This document shows positions 44,130 through 56,696 of a DNA stretch of 64,000 nt, in pieces. Source of the DNA: Mesorhabditis belari. Taxonomy: Eukaryota; Nematoda; Chromadorea; Rhabditida; Rhabditidae. The stretch is taken from the NCBI GenBank assembly GCA_958450365.1, contig CAUEEP010000743.1:5085001-5149000 (forward strand). The letters are read 5' to 3'. The position numbers were made by a program, and so were the translations under genes. Within the stretch, counting starts at the first letter, position 1. Each line of letters begins with the position of its first letter. Below the pieces are notes generated by a model. The model saw nothing but the letters and a program-made list of their open reading frames with translations, made no database searches and was not told the DNA's origin.

Positions 44130-47100
44130 TTAGTGCTGTGCGACTGGTGGTGCACTGGTCGGTGATGAGCCGTAGCTTTGCAAGGCTTGCAACTGATCCC
44201 GTTGTTCGTCGATTTTCTTATCGATTAAGCCGCATTCCTGGAAAATAAGTTTGCTTTATTTCTTGATTTAGTTTTGAATAGCGTTAAAATAGCAAAAATA
44301 AGATAAGAGTTTCAATTTTTCTTTCACTTGTTCCCTAGAACCATAGTTATTTGCAATTTTATACTTTATTATTAGTTCACTATTATTTTGTAATCTTTTT
44401 GTACTACCTGAATAATCTTTTTGTGATTTTCTCTGTAAATAGCCCAAAGTCGTTGCTCTTCTTCATGCAAAATCGCGCACAATTCGTCGTCGAGCTCGTT
44501 CTCTCGACGGCTATTGCACTGTCTAAAACCATTGTTGTATTTCAAATCATCAAGCTGCCCTGATGGCTGTTGTTTTATTTAAAAATGTTATCAAAAAAGG
44601 TTGATATATTTTCTTTGATAAAAACCTGAGCAGATTGATGCCAAACAATCGCTTCTTCACATATGCATCACGTTCCATCAGGGCAGCCTGAATTCATCAT
44701 TGAGATTCAAGAATTAGTAATTAATAATAAAGAAATGGATTTGTAGGATAGAAAATGCTTACTCTTGAATGAGTGGGGATTGGATTCGACACAGCCTGAG
44801 CGAGTCGATCAGCTTCGAGACGAAACTCCACTTCCAATCGGGTGACACTGTCGCCTTGGGCGATTTGCGAGCGCACCTAGAATTTTTCGTGTACAATAGA
44901 GTACCTTTGGAAATTTTCAGACTCAAGTGCTAGATTTCTATAGTTTTAAATACCCAGTGGGTATATAAATCCCACTGAAATCCAAACAATGACTCCATGA
45001 GTCAAATAAGCTCGCCTTGCGAGTGGATGCATGTGATTTATTCTTGGCACCGATAGATTGGCACGTGTTTTCATGAAGAACCATGGTAGTGAGGCTTTAT
45101 TGTAAGTGAAATGAGCTTAGCGATGTAAAAACCGAAGAAATGCAAGAAAATGCGTTGAAGGAACGTACAGAAAGAAACGCCAAACCGAAACTTTCGGAAA
45201 TGAATTTATGCGCAGAATGGGGAAATTAAGTGTCGGAAAATGGAGGGTTACGGTATTTGGAGCATTACTTAGAAAAGAGGGAAAGACAGGCTTGAGGGTA
45301 TTTAAGTGTAGAAAGAAGTTTTTGTAGATTTTTCTTGACGATTTTTTTTCATAAAGCAATTTTGAGAGCGCTAAACAATCTACGAGCTTAAAAGTCCATT
45401 TAAATATTGAACAGAAAGAGTAGAAAGAAGTTATAGTAAAGTGAACAAACCTTTAGAGCCAACTCCGGATCAACGGATTCGACAAGGTGAAGAATGTGCT
45501 CTCCAGTTTCTTCGATTGCGAGAATCTCTTCTTGTACCACTCCTCGCTCTTCTTCCAGTTGTTTCACACGACGATCCACAACGGTTATCGACTAAAATTT
45601 GAGCTTATATTTGTCTCAGCCAATTTGGTACCTGATTTCTTTTAGCCTCCAACTTCTCGTATTCATTTTCGGGAATTGTTCGTTTCGTGTAAGCGTTGTG
45701 AAGCTCAACGAACGAGGGTGAAGCACAAAGAGTGGAAAGGACTTTGGCTGAGGGTGAATTAAACGAGAGAGGCTCTGCACGTACCATCAATGATGATAAT
45801 GAAGTAGATCTGTAAGCGCATTTTTTTTTTCTTTCACGAGTCTGCCTCCCTTCTGCCTATTCTTCCCTACCTAGGCAAGTTGTTGTCATTGCTGATCTTC
45901 AAGCCTTTGGGTTTCGCTGGAACGGCCGGTTTCTCACGTTTCAAAGAGGAGTCTCTGAAGAGGATTTTATTGTAACAATTTTATTTATTCATGACATGAT
46001 TTAGAAAGAAAAATCAGTTTACTACTGTAAATAGAAATATCTTACTTGGTTTCGTGAATCATTCGTTCTTCAGCGGGCATTGGATGAACTTCAACAGTTG
46101 GTTTTAGCGGGGAGATCACTGGTGGCTCGAGGCCTGTTCGAACCTGAGAAATTTTCTTTATTTAATCTAACATTTAAAGAGTTTAATACTTAATAATAGG
46201 TAAAAATCAAGTAAAATACCGGAGCTGCATAGTGAGTATTCGAGAATTCAAATGACGGTGATGGGACTTTAGCCATACTTGTGTTAAGTGAACCGGACGA
46301 GTAGGCAGAAGACAATCTAAAAGAAAGAATAAGATTAAATTGGTCGTTAAATGAGTCGTTAAATGTGAATGAGAAATTTTTCTCATTCAATTTGGTTACC
46401 TCGATGCGTTATTTACTTTCATAGATTTAGTTGAAACTTTGAAAAGTATAGAATCATTTCTTGGTTAGATCGAAATGGATTGATAGGGATGAAGAAGGGA
46501 AATCAAAGAAAACGAAAAAAACGACGACAGGGAGAACACTTTTTTTGTCAAAGGCGATTGGATGTGCAAATAAGGACAAACAAACACCTAAAGCCCTTCA
46601 ACTTCGACGATTTCTCGACTTCGAAGATTTCGTGATCAAGAAAACTTCAAAGGATTGAAAATTTTGTTTGTATTATTTTCTAATGTTCATATGATTAGAT
46701 TTTTGAATGCTTACCGTAAATACTGTAATAGTACCCCATCCACTCACTTATGCCACTCCCATAATGACGGTGCGGAGTGTTGCGTAGTCTAGCTTTGAAC
46801 AAGTTTTTCTCGACACTGGTTTATGCTACAATGCGCGCTTAGGTATCAAAAAATAGCCCTGAAATTCAGCTATTTTTTGATACTAAAGACACATTTTTTG
46901 AAAGTACAGGCGCTTTGAAAAAAATTAAATACAAAAAACTTTTGCGACTACGCGACTGTACGAGGGGGCTGGGGTACTATTACAGTATTTATGGTAAACT
47001 ATTTTAGCTGATGGGGGATGCTGATTCGCGCTCGAAAGTACGGACTGATCCATTTCGAGGGAGAGATGCTCTATCAACGGTATTATTACAGTATTTACGG

Positions 47101-50100
47101 TAGTTAATTTTATCTTTTATTATTCTACTATTCTAATGCTATTCTAATGTTTATAATATTGATTTCTAAATCTGGGAAAAAGTGGGTGACAGTTGGGATA
47201 ATTGAGAGTTTACTGGAGTAGCCTAGTATTTGGGTAAATGGGGAACGACTCCCTAGGTAGACTGGCTAGTTTTCTATTCAAAATAGATAGTAAATATTAT
47301 TTCTAAATCTACATACGATTAGATTTTTCACGCTTATTTACTTCTATTTGTTTTTTTTAAAGTTTCAATAGTATATGGAATTGAATCAGAATTGCAGAAA
47401 ACATTGGTGTCAAGTCTATGCCAGAGTCAATACAGTTAAAGTTACACTTACAGTCACTCTATTCAGTTACAACAGAGTACCAAAGGAGTTAAATTATTAA
47501 GATTTCAGGGTACTAACAAGAAAAGCTTAAGCACTTAAGCAAGAAAGTGCGTTTTTGTATACGAAAAGAGAAATTGACGCTGGAAACAAGCGAATGCTTC
47601 TCGTTCGACTACAATTCCGACATTCCAAGGGAGACGAACGGGGCGCAAAACCGCAAACAATGCAATCCCCCCTTTGGAAAAGAGAAAGAGTGTAGCCAGC
47701 CTCCTTATTGCAAAAATCGGGGTGAAAGGAAACACCCCTACTGGCCTTCATTTTCTCTCTTGAATACGCCCAACTACTCGGTCGCATCCAATTCAAATCC
47801 ACTAGCCCGGTCCTCTATGGTTTGAGAGCTCGGAATGCAAAACACCAAGACCGGGATTCGAACCCACGACCTCTCACAACCGCAACCCCGCTTACCAGTC
47901 GAACACTCTACCAATGAGCTAAACCGACATGACACCGTCGCTGCCAGGGAAGGGCTTATGCCAAGGAAGGGCTTAACTCACCACCACAAATTCCCTTTCC
48001 CATTTTAACATTGATCTTGTTACATATTGGAATAGATTAAACTTTTGTAAACCTCAAAAAAGGCATGAAAATCGAATGCTTAACAACCTGAGCTCAAATG
48101 TGGTTTTGCAGGGTGCAGCTGCTGTGTACACCTTGTGCACAACCATTTCTAAAAACACAAATCTCAATGAGAACAAGATTCAATGAATAAATAGGAGAGT
48201 AGATTTGCTGAAAACCCTATATAAACTGAATGGTTGAATGGAGAGAAGAAGAGGCTAGAAATGGATCACAAGAATAAACAAAAGCGCTCCATTCACAGAG
48301 ATTATTCTCGAGAAAAAGAAAAACAAACTTTCTTTACTTTTTCAAGAAAAGCTTTAGAAAGTTTGAGTTCTTTTGCTCAAGCTTTTGCTTTAAAAAGAAA
48401 CACTTATTCTATGCATAGCTTGATCTTTTAACTGAATTTTGTTAGTCATAAGAATTCTAGCAAAACCAAGGCGCTCAAACGCTAAAAAAAAGCTGAAACA
48501 GCTGGATTCTGGATACAAAAAACTCTTAAGCGGACAAATTTACAGTTTTAAACTCAAAGAAATAGTTGTCGATTTATTTAGAACACAGAACAAGAGAGCT
48601 AGAGAAAAGAGAAAAGAGAAAGGGGCTTTTGTTCTCCTAGTAGGGGAACATCCATCCCTTTCATACACCCACTATCCACTCGATGTGAAAGAGCGCCAAT
48701 ACAGAGCCAATACGAGAAAAAAACAGAGCCAAAAGGGGAAAGACAACGATTTGTTTGATCTTTAAGACATTTTTTTTGTTTTTTAAAGTCTTTCAAAGTC
48801 TTTTAAAGTCTCTAAAGTTTCTCTAAAGTTAATTAGTAAACTTTAGAGAAACTATTCTCTGAATTTGAACAAAGGGATGAAGCATTGATGATAATTGATT
48901 GCTTGAGATATCTTTTAAATCTGTCCCTTGGGTAATGAGTTTTCTAAAAACTACGAAAACTACAGAAAACTACTTACAACTACCTCATATTGTAACTCAC
49001 GGGTAACTTGGGAAGGTTCCCTTGTTAGAAAATCCGTAATCTAGCCACTAATTCTCATTCGATTAGCTCATTTTTTGTATGATTGGCTGTGACTCTTGTG
49101 ATTCATCGTTTCAAATCAAATCTCAATTGTTTTAAAGTCAGTAGTAGTCAGTAGTAGTCAGTAGTAGTCAGTAGTAGTCAGTAGTAGTCAGTAGTAGTCA
49201 GTAGTAGTCAGTAGTAGTCAGTAGTACAAAAGCGAGAAGAACAAATTCTAATTCTAATTTGAAAAGAAGAAAAACTTCTAAATCTATAAATCTAATTCTA
49301 GCTCTAAGAATGCTTAAGTAAATCAATCTTTTAATCAATCAAACTTTTGAAAACAATTCTATGAGAGAAAAACTCGCTTATAAATAATAATAGAAAAATG
49401 CTTATAAATAAAGCGATGACTGAGCTGAAAAATGAAAATATTCAAGGACACTTCATTACTTTCAAATTTTTAGGGTCAATGAAAAAAAAATTGACACTTT
49501 TTGGGGAAAAGAGAAGCATCAAAAATTGCCATAAAAATGAAAAAAGAACAAAAAAAAAGAATGAAGAGAAAACGATGATTCACACACAACACTAAATATT
49601 ATTCGCGAACCGGAATCGCAAAAATTTTCACAAATATTTTGCTTTTGTTGAGAATTCATTTAAATAACAACGAATATTTCATAAAAAATTTTGTTTTTTA
49701 TTACTTTTTATTACTTTATTACTTACTTACTTTTTATTACTTTTATTACTTTTATTACTTTTATTACTTTTTATTACTTTCATCCATTAATAATCATTAA
49801 TGGATGAAAAATTTGGTAAGTGATAGGAAAAGCAAGCAAAAATCGATATGATATAGCGAATGGGAATAGTAAAGGATAATTTTATAGTAAAAATAATAAT
49901 CTTACAGTTTTCTTGTGGCAAAATTCTATTGGTAACCAAAATATAAATTAAGAGGCGACTTTAAAAACAAACCTTGAAGCGGGTAGCGCTAGATGATCCA
50001 ATTCAGGCAAAATGCTTCGATAGCCACCTGAATCGATAAGTCGACGATAGGAATCTATTCTGAAAATGAAATATTGGTTCTTCTGGCGCTGTATTTTGCA

Positions 50101-51385
50101 GGAAAGGAGACAGTCGGCTGTCCCTAATATAAATTACCGTCATTCTGTATGCTTACAACTATTTTCTTTGTAAAGAAACCTGTGTGGAGGGTCTTCTATT
50201 TGTGATGGAGCTGGGGATGGAGAGGATGAAATCGATGAGGATTGTGAAGAGAATGAAGAGCTCAAATGTGATTCGTTCATTTTCTTTTCATTTTTATTAA
50301 TGTAAATATAAGAATTAGCTTACCTAAAAGCTTTTGAAAGGCCACGATCCTGGAGTTGAGCTGGTGGCAGTGGAGCCATTGTCGAACCATTACTCGTTGA
50401 GCATAGCGAGTATTGAGAAGACGATGTATACGTCATAGAATGTGATTTCTAGAATGAATTCTGAATTTATGGCTTGTATAAAGCTTTCTCTTTCCTATTT
50501 TCTTTAAAACATCATAAAGATTTACTTGATGAATCGGTGGTTGTGGTGGCGGGGGCATTGGTTCTTCTGGCGCTGTATTTTGCAGGAAAGGAGACGGTCG
50601 GCTGCCCCTAATATAAATTACCGTAATTCTGTATGCTTTTACTAGAATATTTACGGTAGTTATTAAAGTTATAAGGAAACCGTTTAAATCTATACAAAAG
50701 CATGCTGAGATTCGCAAGTACAATGAATCTTCTCGTTGTCGGAAGGGAAAAAAGGAGAGGAAGGAAAGAAGGGAAAGGAAGGAAGGAGAGGAAGGAAAGA
50801 AGGGAAAGGAAGGAAGGAGAGGAAGGAAAGAAAGGAAAGGAAGGAAAGGTAAGGAAGGAAAGAAAAGGAAAGAAAGGAAAGGAAAGAAAGGTAAGGAAGG
50901 AAAGGAAAGGAAAGAAAGGAAGGAAAGAAAGGAAAGAAAGGAAGGAAAGAAAGGAAAGAAAGGAAGGAAAGGAATTCGAGCTCCCGCTAGGCGCAATTAT
51001 CATAGCCATCCTAAAACTAAGCAGAAAAGGATTCATTCATTCATCTCTTCTCCAAAAGAGAAAAGGAGATGAAAGAATGGGATGGATCTCGAAGATTGGA
51101 TGAAAAGGAATGGAATGTGGCTTCCTTATCGCTATTCCTCTTCTCAACCCACAAATATGCAGATTGATCAATTAGTTTATGATTTTTCTAGAACCATTAG
51201 ATTTAAGGCTTAAAACTTGAACAAATGAACAATAACTGCCTAAAGAAAAAGGGTAAACAAGTCAAATAAGATCAAGAATGAGAAGAGCCACTAAAAATCT
51301 AGTAAAAAGCTCTCAGTCGAACTCACTTTTCTTCGGCTCGCTGTCGAATTTTTCGCTTCGCTCCCGAGGGACTCCGGTGCAACAT
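44130..51385 (-). CDS. Coiled-coil protein, possible Shroom (ASD2) homologue
   Basis: Minus-strand exons from 51385 (MLHRSPSGAKRKIRQRAEEK), 50606-50527 (PMPPPPQPPIHQ), 50452-50326 (SHSMTYTSSSQYSLCS), 50061-49975 (IDSYRRLIDSGGYRSILPEL), 46316-46220, 46146-46048, 45954-45880 (PAVPAKPKGLKISNDNN), 45811-45634, 45593-45453 (DRRVKQLEEERGVVQEEI...), 44878-44762 (VTRLEVEFRLEADRLAQAV), 44690-44655, 44566-44410 (LDDELCAILHEEEQRLWAIY) and 44238-44130 (ECGLIDKKIDEQRDQLQAL, TAA). The N-terminal half is Ser/Pro-rich and disordered. The C-terminal half is a Glu/Arg-rich helical region whose ending resembles the ASD2 domain by which Shroom binds Rho kinase to drive apical constriction. That match is my inference from layout and a few residues. 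ATGs at 46422 (MKVNNASR) and about 50280 (MNESHLSSSFSSQ) could be internal starts. Coding-like exons farther upstream (52983-53030, 54064-54213, 55376-55462) may extend it. Confidence 0.5.
46712..47102. mobile_element. MITE family A, copy 6, with captured Costars exon fragment
   Basis: 46712-46996 is a full MITE. 46996-47079 continues with intron end ACTATTTTAG and exon sequence of Costars paralogue B (GCTGATTCGCGCTCGAAAG, ATTTCGAGGGAGAGATGCTC), matching the strand-inverted 31538-31618. 47080-47102 is a second MITE right end (ATTACAGTATTTACGG). The copied exon has one extra G, which breaks its frame, and one substitution. Confidence 0.9.
47844..47929 (-). repeat. tRNA-like sequence with enlarged anticodon region
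   Basis: Minus strand: GTCGGTTTAGCTCATTGGTA (good A box) and GTGGGTTCGAATCCCGG (good B box). The acceptor ends do not pair, and the segment between D and T arms is about 12 bases too long. Either a pseudogene or a tRNA-derived repeat. Confidence 0.5.
49137..49226. repeat. Tandem repeat, 10-bp unit GTAGTAGTCA, nine copies
   Basis: Perfect array without variants between units, in the long intron of the coiled-coil gene. Confidence 0.95.
50075..50154. repeat. Partial duplicate of an exon of the coiled-coil gene
   Basis: About 80 bases nearly identical to 50558-50637: both contain GGTTCTTCTGGCGCTGTATT, TTGCAGGAAAGGAGAC and CTAATATAAATTACCGT. The copy at 50558 includes the coding exon that reads PSPFLQNTAPEEPM; this copy has substitutions and lacks the rest of the exon. 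Confidence 0.85.
50745..50975. repeat. Polypurine tract, GGAAA type
   Basis: About 230 bases of almost pure purine on the plus strand made of GGAAAGGAAGGAAAGAAAGG units, in an intron of the coiled-coil gene. The long Lys/Glu/Arg and Phe/Ser/Leu frames here are artefacts of the repeat. Confidence 0.95.
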
Positions 51386-54300
51386 CTGAGGTAAATCGTG
51401 GTTAAGAACAACGGTTCGAGCCGGCTAAATTTCAGGATTATTGTGATTTCATCTAATTTCATCATTTCATCTAAAATAAGCCTTTCTGAGATAGAAAAGA
51501 TTTTAAAGAATTGATTTAAAAGTGAAAAGAAATCTCTTAGAGAGACCAAGATAGAGAAATCACTTTTTGTTGATCATAAAAGTCGGCTACTTGAAGGAAA
51601 CTCTTATCACTGAGTTGAAGTTGAAGTTAAAGGATTGTCAAACGATTGAGAGTAAGGTTTTTGATTAGAGAATTTTAGAAATGATAGAGAAAAAGATGAC
51701 GGTATCTTGGTTTTCGCAATCGAATCGTTTTTGATTCAGATCGAAACTCGAAAAAGCTCGTCAAACGAGTCAAACTAGTCAAACGTCAAATGAGTCAAAT
51801 GAGTCAAATGAGTCAAACGTCAAACGAGTCAAACGATTCGAAACAATTCGAGGAGATCGACTTTAACTGGTAGTTTAGTTGGTTGAAAAGTGATTTTGTT
51901 CACCAATTAGTAAACGATATTTGGTGACTTTTTCACCAGCCATCCCTCATATTTGTGTACATTTCTCACCCTTTGCGAGCGCATCCCATTTCTGAGTCAT
52001 TCACCTCTCTTTCCCCCATCAAAGCACAACAAATCTATCTCTTTACAATAGCAAGACCACAATTTTGCTTTAGAGCAAAAAAGGAAATTCTTTTATAAGA
52101 GCTATAATCTAAACGATGAATACTACGACCATTGTAGAGCGAACGGAACGAACGGATTATAGCAAAACCAGCGTGAATCAGTCACTGCCTTGAATCAGTC
52201 ATTGCTTACGATTGATCAACTTATCATGATAATACTCAGCCTGAATCAGTCATTGTCTTGAATCAGTCATTGCTTACGATTGAACAGCTTATCATGATGA
52301 TACTCAGCCTGAATCAGTAACTGCCTTGAGTCAGTCATTGCTTACGATTGATCAACTTATCATGATGAAAACAATTTGACTTTTTCAACGATTTAAATAA
52401 TTCTTATCACTTAAAAAAGATCTACAACCAATTTGAAACAAAAAAAAAACAGAAAATGAATCATTCAATGGCAAAAGAAAATCTTTAGCTGCAAAAATTC
52501 CCAGCGATTTGAAGGGAGTGGGAAATCATAAGGTGCCACCATTTTTTCGTAAAGAGAGTCGATCTTTTGTGGGATTCTTTTTAAGATATCGTTGCTTTTG
52601 TTTTCGTGCCCTTTGAAAAAAAAAGGATAGAGAAAAGGGAAAAGAAAAAAAAAAGCCGGTGTGAACAACCTGTTTCAAGTGCATTTCCTTCTCAATCCTT
52701 CTCCGAATAAAGCCAATCCATACCCTTTCCTTTCATCCATCAACCCCATCTCAAATTTGATTGCAGAAAAGAAAATTTTAAGTAAATGTTATTGAAGATG
52801 GTTGTATTATAGATTAAAATGAAATTTGAATAAGATCCAGGCAGATTTTCTAGATCTACTTCAAATCACTGAATCTTTAGCTAACTAGCTTGCTAGCAAA
52901 GCTTGTTAGCTTTGCTGAATCAAAGCTAGGTTACCATTTGGTTAACTACTTTGTTAACCTTACTGTATCAAAGCTAGCTTACCATTGGTGGCTCGCATTT
53001 TGTCGAAATATTCGTAATCGATGTTAGAACTACGGATTGAAAAAGCATAGAGTCGAATGAAACAAAATGACAGTAGGGGAATATTTCTAATGGGCTAAAG
53101 ATCGAGATTTGCGGATTTGAGGCTGGGCACTATCGAATCTTCCGGGGGGCAAGAAGTCTGGAGAGGGTGACGTCGAGGGGCACGCTCTCCACCATCTCGA
53201 GAGTCTAGACCACCCCCACTGTGCAGAGAGTGACTGCCCTTTGCACCTCTCATCCTATCATGTCAAGCACTTGGAAAAACTCTTTTAGCTCAAAAAAAGA
53301 ACTATCTTACAATAGTTACCGTATTTACTCGAATAGAAGACCGGCCTTGATTATAAGACCGTCTCGAATAGAAGACGGGGTCTAGGGGATGATCGAAAAA
53401 ATAGAAGACCGGTCTTCTATTCGAGTAAATACGGTAGATGCGAATTTCCATCTGGAAACTAACAAGGGAATGGTTTGAAATGAATATAACCTTTTCAGAT
53501 GAGTCATACCTCATTCGAAAGATCTCATAATGAATTTTGATGACCAAAATGGCCATAAAAAGTTCCAGTTGTAGCTGTAGAGTTACTTTGATCATCAATA
53601 TTTATCATAAGATCTATTTAATGAGGTATGACTCATTCCAAACGATCATATTCACTTTTGGCCATTCAAACCATGAGAAATTGGCAGATTTTACATAAAA
53701 GTTTGCAAGCAATGGTCATAAAAGAAATGGTGGTTGTGTTGAGGCCACCTGGTGGGGGTAAAGGAAAAGTAAAGAGGTTGGAGAGGCAGAGAAAAGGGCA
53801 CAGGCTACCCCCTAGGAATCTCAAGGCCATTTTGCTCAGCCATAAAAATCATTACATTGTTTTAAAAAGTATTTAATTATTGAAACTTAGTGCAAAATTT
53901 GACAAAGCACTTGAAATTTGACAATTTGACAAATTTGACAAAGCACTGAATGTTTAAAGTTAAAGTTAAAGGTGAAGTCAGAGAAAAAAAGTCGAGCAAT
54001 AGTTCTTGGTTAAAGAAAGACTGAGAACCGTGCCCTTTTAGCATCGTAATTATTGTTCTTCGGTATTCGGCGGAGGTGGAGGACGATTCGAGTGTGTTGC
54101 CTTGTGTGTCGGCTAGATGGAAAGAGGAGAAAATGCCGTGAACAAGAACATTCACTCACCCTCTTACACACCTCCAAATAAACTAATATATTCACTGTTT
54201 GCTTTGGCATTTCCTTTAAAAATAGCTTATTATTTTTGTAGACTTTGAAAAAGCTGGACTCAGATTGATGACATTGATTGATGACAAAAATTTGGGCGGT

Positions 54301-55770
54301 AACTTAAAGATAAGAAAGATAAAGATTAGAAAAAGAGGTTCAAATTTTTACGAAAAGTCGAAAAGTGGCAAATTTTCAGTATAACGAAATCTAGGAAAGA
54401 TAGTTTTATAAAAAAAAAACTATAAATAAACTAACTCGAAGACAATGATACAATCTTTCGAGTCTGGATAAGGGAAGGTGAGTGCGAAAGAGATGGGGTG
54501 AAGGGGTGAAAGGGGTGGAGGGGAGCAGAGAAGGAGAGACATCGACCCGACGGGGACACAACCAATGGGAAATCGATTGTACGCTCTCAATCCCTTCAGG
54601 TGAATGAGTCACCTTTTCACCCTCACTCATACAGCCACTCTATACATAGAGGCACCTGAACCTAGATCCGAACTCTCATAAAGGCTCTCAACTGATGAAG
54701 GCCATTCCTGAGAGTTTGTAGAACTTTATTCTTTACTATAAGTGATTTTTGTTGAAAAGTTATTTGATCTATGATTTAGATTTGGTTTAGCTTTGGTTTA
54801 GAATTGATTTGATTTGATTTAGATTAGATTAGATTTAGATTAGATTTAGATTTGATTTAGAATTGGTTCAGATTTGGTTTGATTTAGAGTTGATTTAGGT
54901 TTGATTTGATTTAGATTAGATTAGATTTAGATTTGATTTAGAATTGGTTCAGAATTGGTTCAGATTTGGTTTAGATTTGGTTTAGATTTGGTTTAGATTT
55001 GATTTAGAATTGGTTCAGATTTGGTTTGATTTAGAGTTGATTTAGATTTGATTTAGATTTGATTAGATTTAGATTTGATTAGATTTAGATTAGATTTAGA
55101 TTTAGATCCTCGATCAGCTCAATGCTTCAACATTTTCATATTGCCAAAATTGAAAATCTTGTAACTTTTAAACTTCTAAACTTCCATTTTCATCATTTCA
55201 AGACTAACTTTTCATACAAACTGAGATAAAAAAAAACGATTTCCTTTTCAAAAGTATCTTGTTAGCAAGAAAAATGAGTAAAAAAGCTTGTAAGTTATTA
55301 GAAAAATAATAAAACTGATGTAGAATGACTTTTATTTTAATATCTAAATGTATTCTATTCTTTTTCAAAATCTCACCATGACTTGTTTATAGAATTTCTC
55401 GGTGGCTGCTCGATTGTGTTTGGCTGATGTAAGGGTGTCCATATCGTATTCAATTGACATCTAAAGCCAAATATTCATAAAATTATGGAAGAAATTAAAA
55501 ATCGTAAAAAAAATCGGATGGTGTTCAAAAAAAAGAAAAAAAGAAATCGAAGGGGGGGAAAATGATAGGGGCAGTGATGGGATGGTTTGAGATAACACTG
55601 GAATGCATTCCTTCTTCACTCCTTCCAACACTCATATATCGATGACTCATTATCATTTAAATATTAACATCTTGTCTATCAAATAATTCAAGATTTCATT
55701 TTGAAAGATTTAGAATGAATGAAGAAAAGAATAGAAAAGAAAAGTAGAAAAGGATTATGGATAAAACGCA
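51386..55770. other. Upstream part or flank of the coiled-coil gene
   Basis: Minus-strand exon candidates with good splice sites: 53030-52983 (NIDYEYFDKMRATN in one frame), 54213-54172 joined in phase to 54119-54044 (DTQGNTLESSSTSAEYRRTI), and 55462-55376 (MSIEYDMDTLTSAKHNRAAT). They could belong to longer isoforms of the 44130-51385 gene, but not all phases agree. Repeats: 51775-51835 (GAGTCAAAT), 52190-52370 (three copies of a 70-75-bp unit with GATTGATCAACTTATCATGA), the family F foldback at 53317-53436 and 54785-55110 (TTTAGATTTGATTTAG array). Confidence 0.4.
53317..53436. mobile_element. Foldback element family F, copy 2 (short)
   Basis: 120 bp, ends TACCGTATTTACTCGAATAG and the complement, with GAAGACCGG repeated internally four times in alternating orientation. 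Its ends match 33567-33857 with two changes. Confidence 0.85.
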
Positions 55771-56400
55771 GAGTGTGTTCCTTGTGAGTTGGCTGGGTGT
55801 GAGAGCGAAAGCTGTAGAGTGTGTTCCTCGCGAGTAAGTAATTTTTTCAAAACAATGGCACCACACTAAACGATCATGCTATTTCTTTATGCAAATGTTA
55901 AAATAAATAAATAAATTGAGCAATTGGTATTGTTAAATAAGCTTTTTAACTAGCTTTTAACTGTGTTCCTCGCGAGTAAGTAATTAAGCTCGAGTAAATT
56001 TGCATGAGTACTTTTTTACTCGATTAATAGCTCGAGTAATTGTCGAGTAATGCGTTTTTAAAAAAGTTCGCTTGCGCGAAAAAAATATAAAAGCAATTTT
56101 TTGCGCAGGCTTTTCAAAAAAAAAATCATTTTTTACATTGGACGGGAATTTCGCCATCAAATCAGTTAAACGGCTGAGTATCTTTAAAAAGTGTCGTATA
56201 TAACGCGGGGCTCGTCATTTTTGCGTCATTTTTTTGCAATAATTTTTGCTAAAAGTATGGTAATTTTTTTGCCAAGTGTGCTTTTTAAAAAACGCATTAC
56301 TCGCCAGGAACACACTCTAGTTAGATTGCTAACGGGACGCGTATCAAATTTCCGATAAGCCAAAAAACATACCGTAAATACTGTAATAGTGCCCCACCCC
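55651..56400. repeat. Left arm of a large inverted duplication, with family B elements
   Basis: Starts with ATTATCATTTAAATATTAAC and contains two family B ends (GAGTGTGTTCC), the unique-looking CATTGTTTTGCC complement, and at its right edge TTAGATTGCTAACGGGACGC joined to MITE A copy 7. The same order occurs in reverse at 61636-62762. Confidence 0.85.
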
Positions 56401-56638
56401 CGGTCGTACAGTCGCGTAGTCGCAAAAGTTTTTAGTATTTCATTTTTCTCAAAACGCCCGTACTTTCAAAAAATGCGTCTTTGGTATGAAAAAATAGCTG
56501 AAATTCAGGGCTATTTTTTGATACCTAAGCGCGCATTGTAGCATAAACCAGTGTCGAGAAAAACTCGTTCAAAGCTAGACTACGCAACACTCCGCACCGT
56601 CATTATGGGAGTGGGGTACTATTACAGTATTTACGGTA
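56370..56638. mobile_element. MITE family A, copy 7
   Basis: Full length with intact terminal repeats. Its left end, together with the flanking CCGATAAGCCAAAAAACA, is also found inverted at 61638-61690, so this copy was present before the inverted duplication. Confidence 0.85.
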
Positions 56639-56696
56639 ATAATATACTATAATTATAGAAAATTATCGAAACTTTACTTCTTTCTTTTTTTCTTTA

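Larger units (their letters stand above)
47103..49970. other. Long intron interval of the coiled-coil gene
   Basis: Holds the tRNA-like sequence at 47844-47929, the 10-bp tandem repeat at 49137-49226 and a TTTTATTAC repeat at 49690-49780. Several frames are open around 47530-47825 and 48440-48765, but none has recognisable content or splice partners. Confidence 0.5.

Noticed and set aside
47527..47825. 92-codon frames on both strands
   Set aside because: No homology, no splice partners, and located in a repeat-containing intron.
49137..49226. Possible CRISPR-like array
   Set aside because: The 10-bp units are contiguous with no spacers; this is a simple tandem repeat in a eukaryotic intron.
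50433..51103. Overlapping 133-187 codon frames across 50.4-51.1 kb
   Set aside because: Mostly translation of the polypurine tract; only the part at 50527-50606 is supported as an exon.
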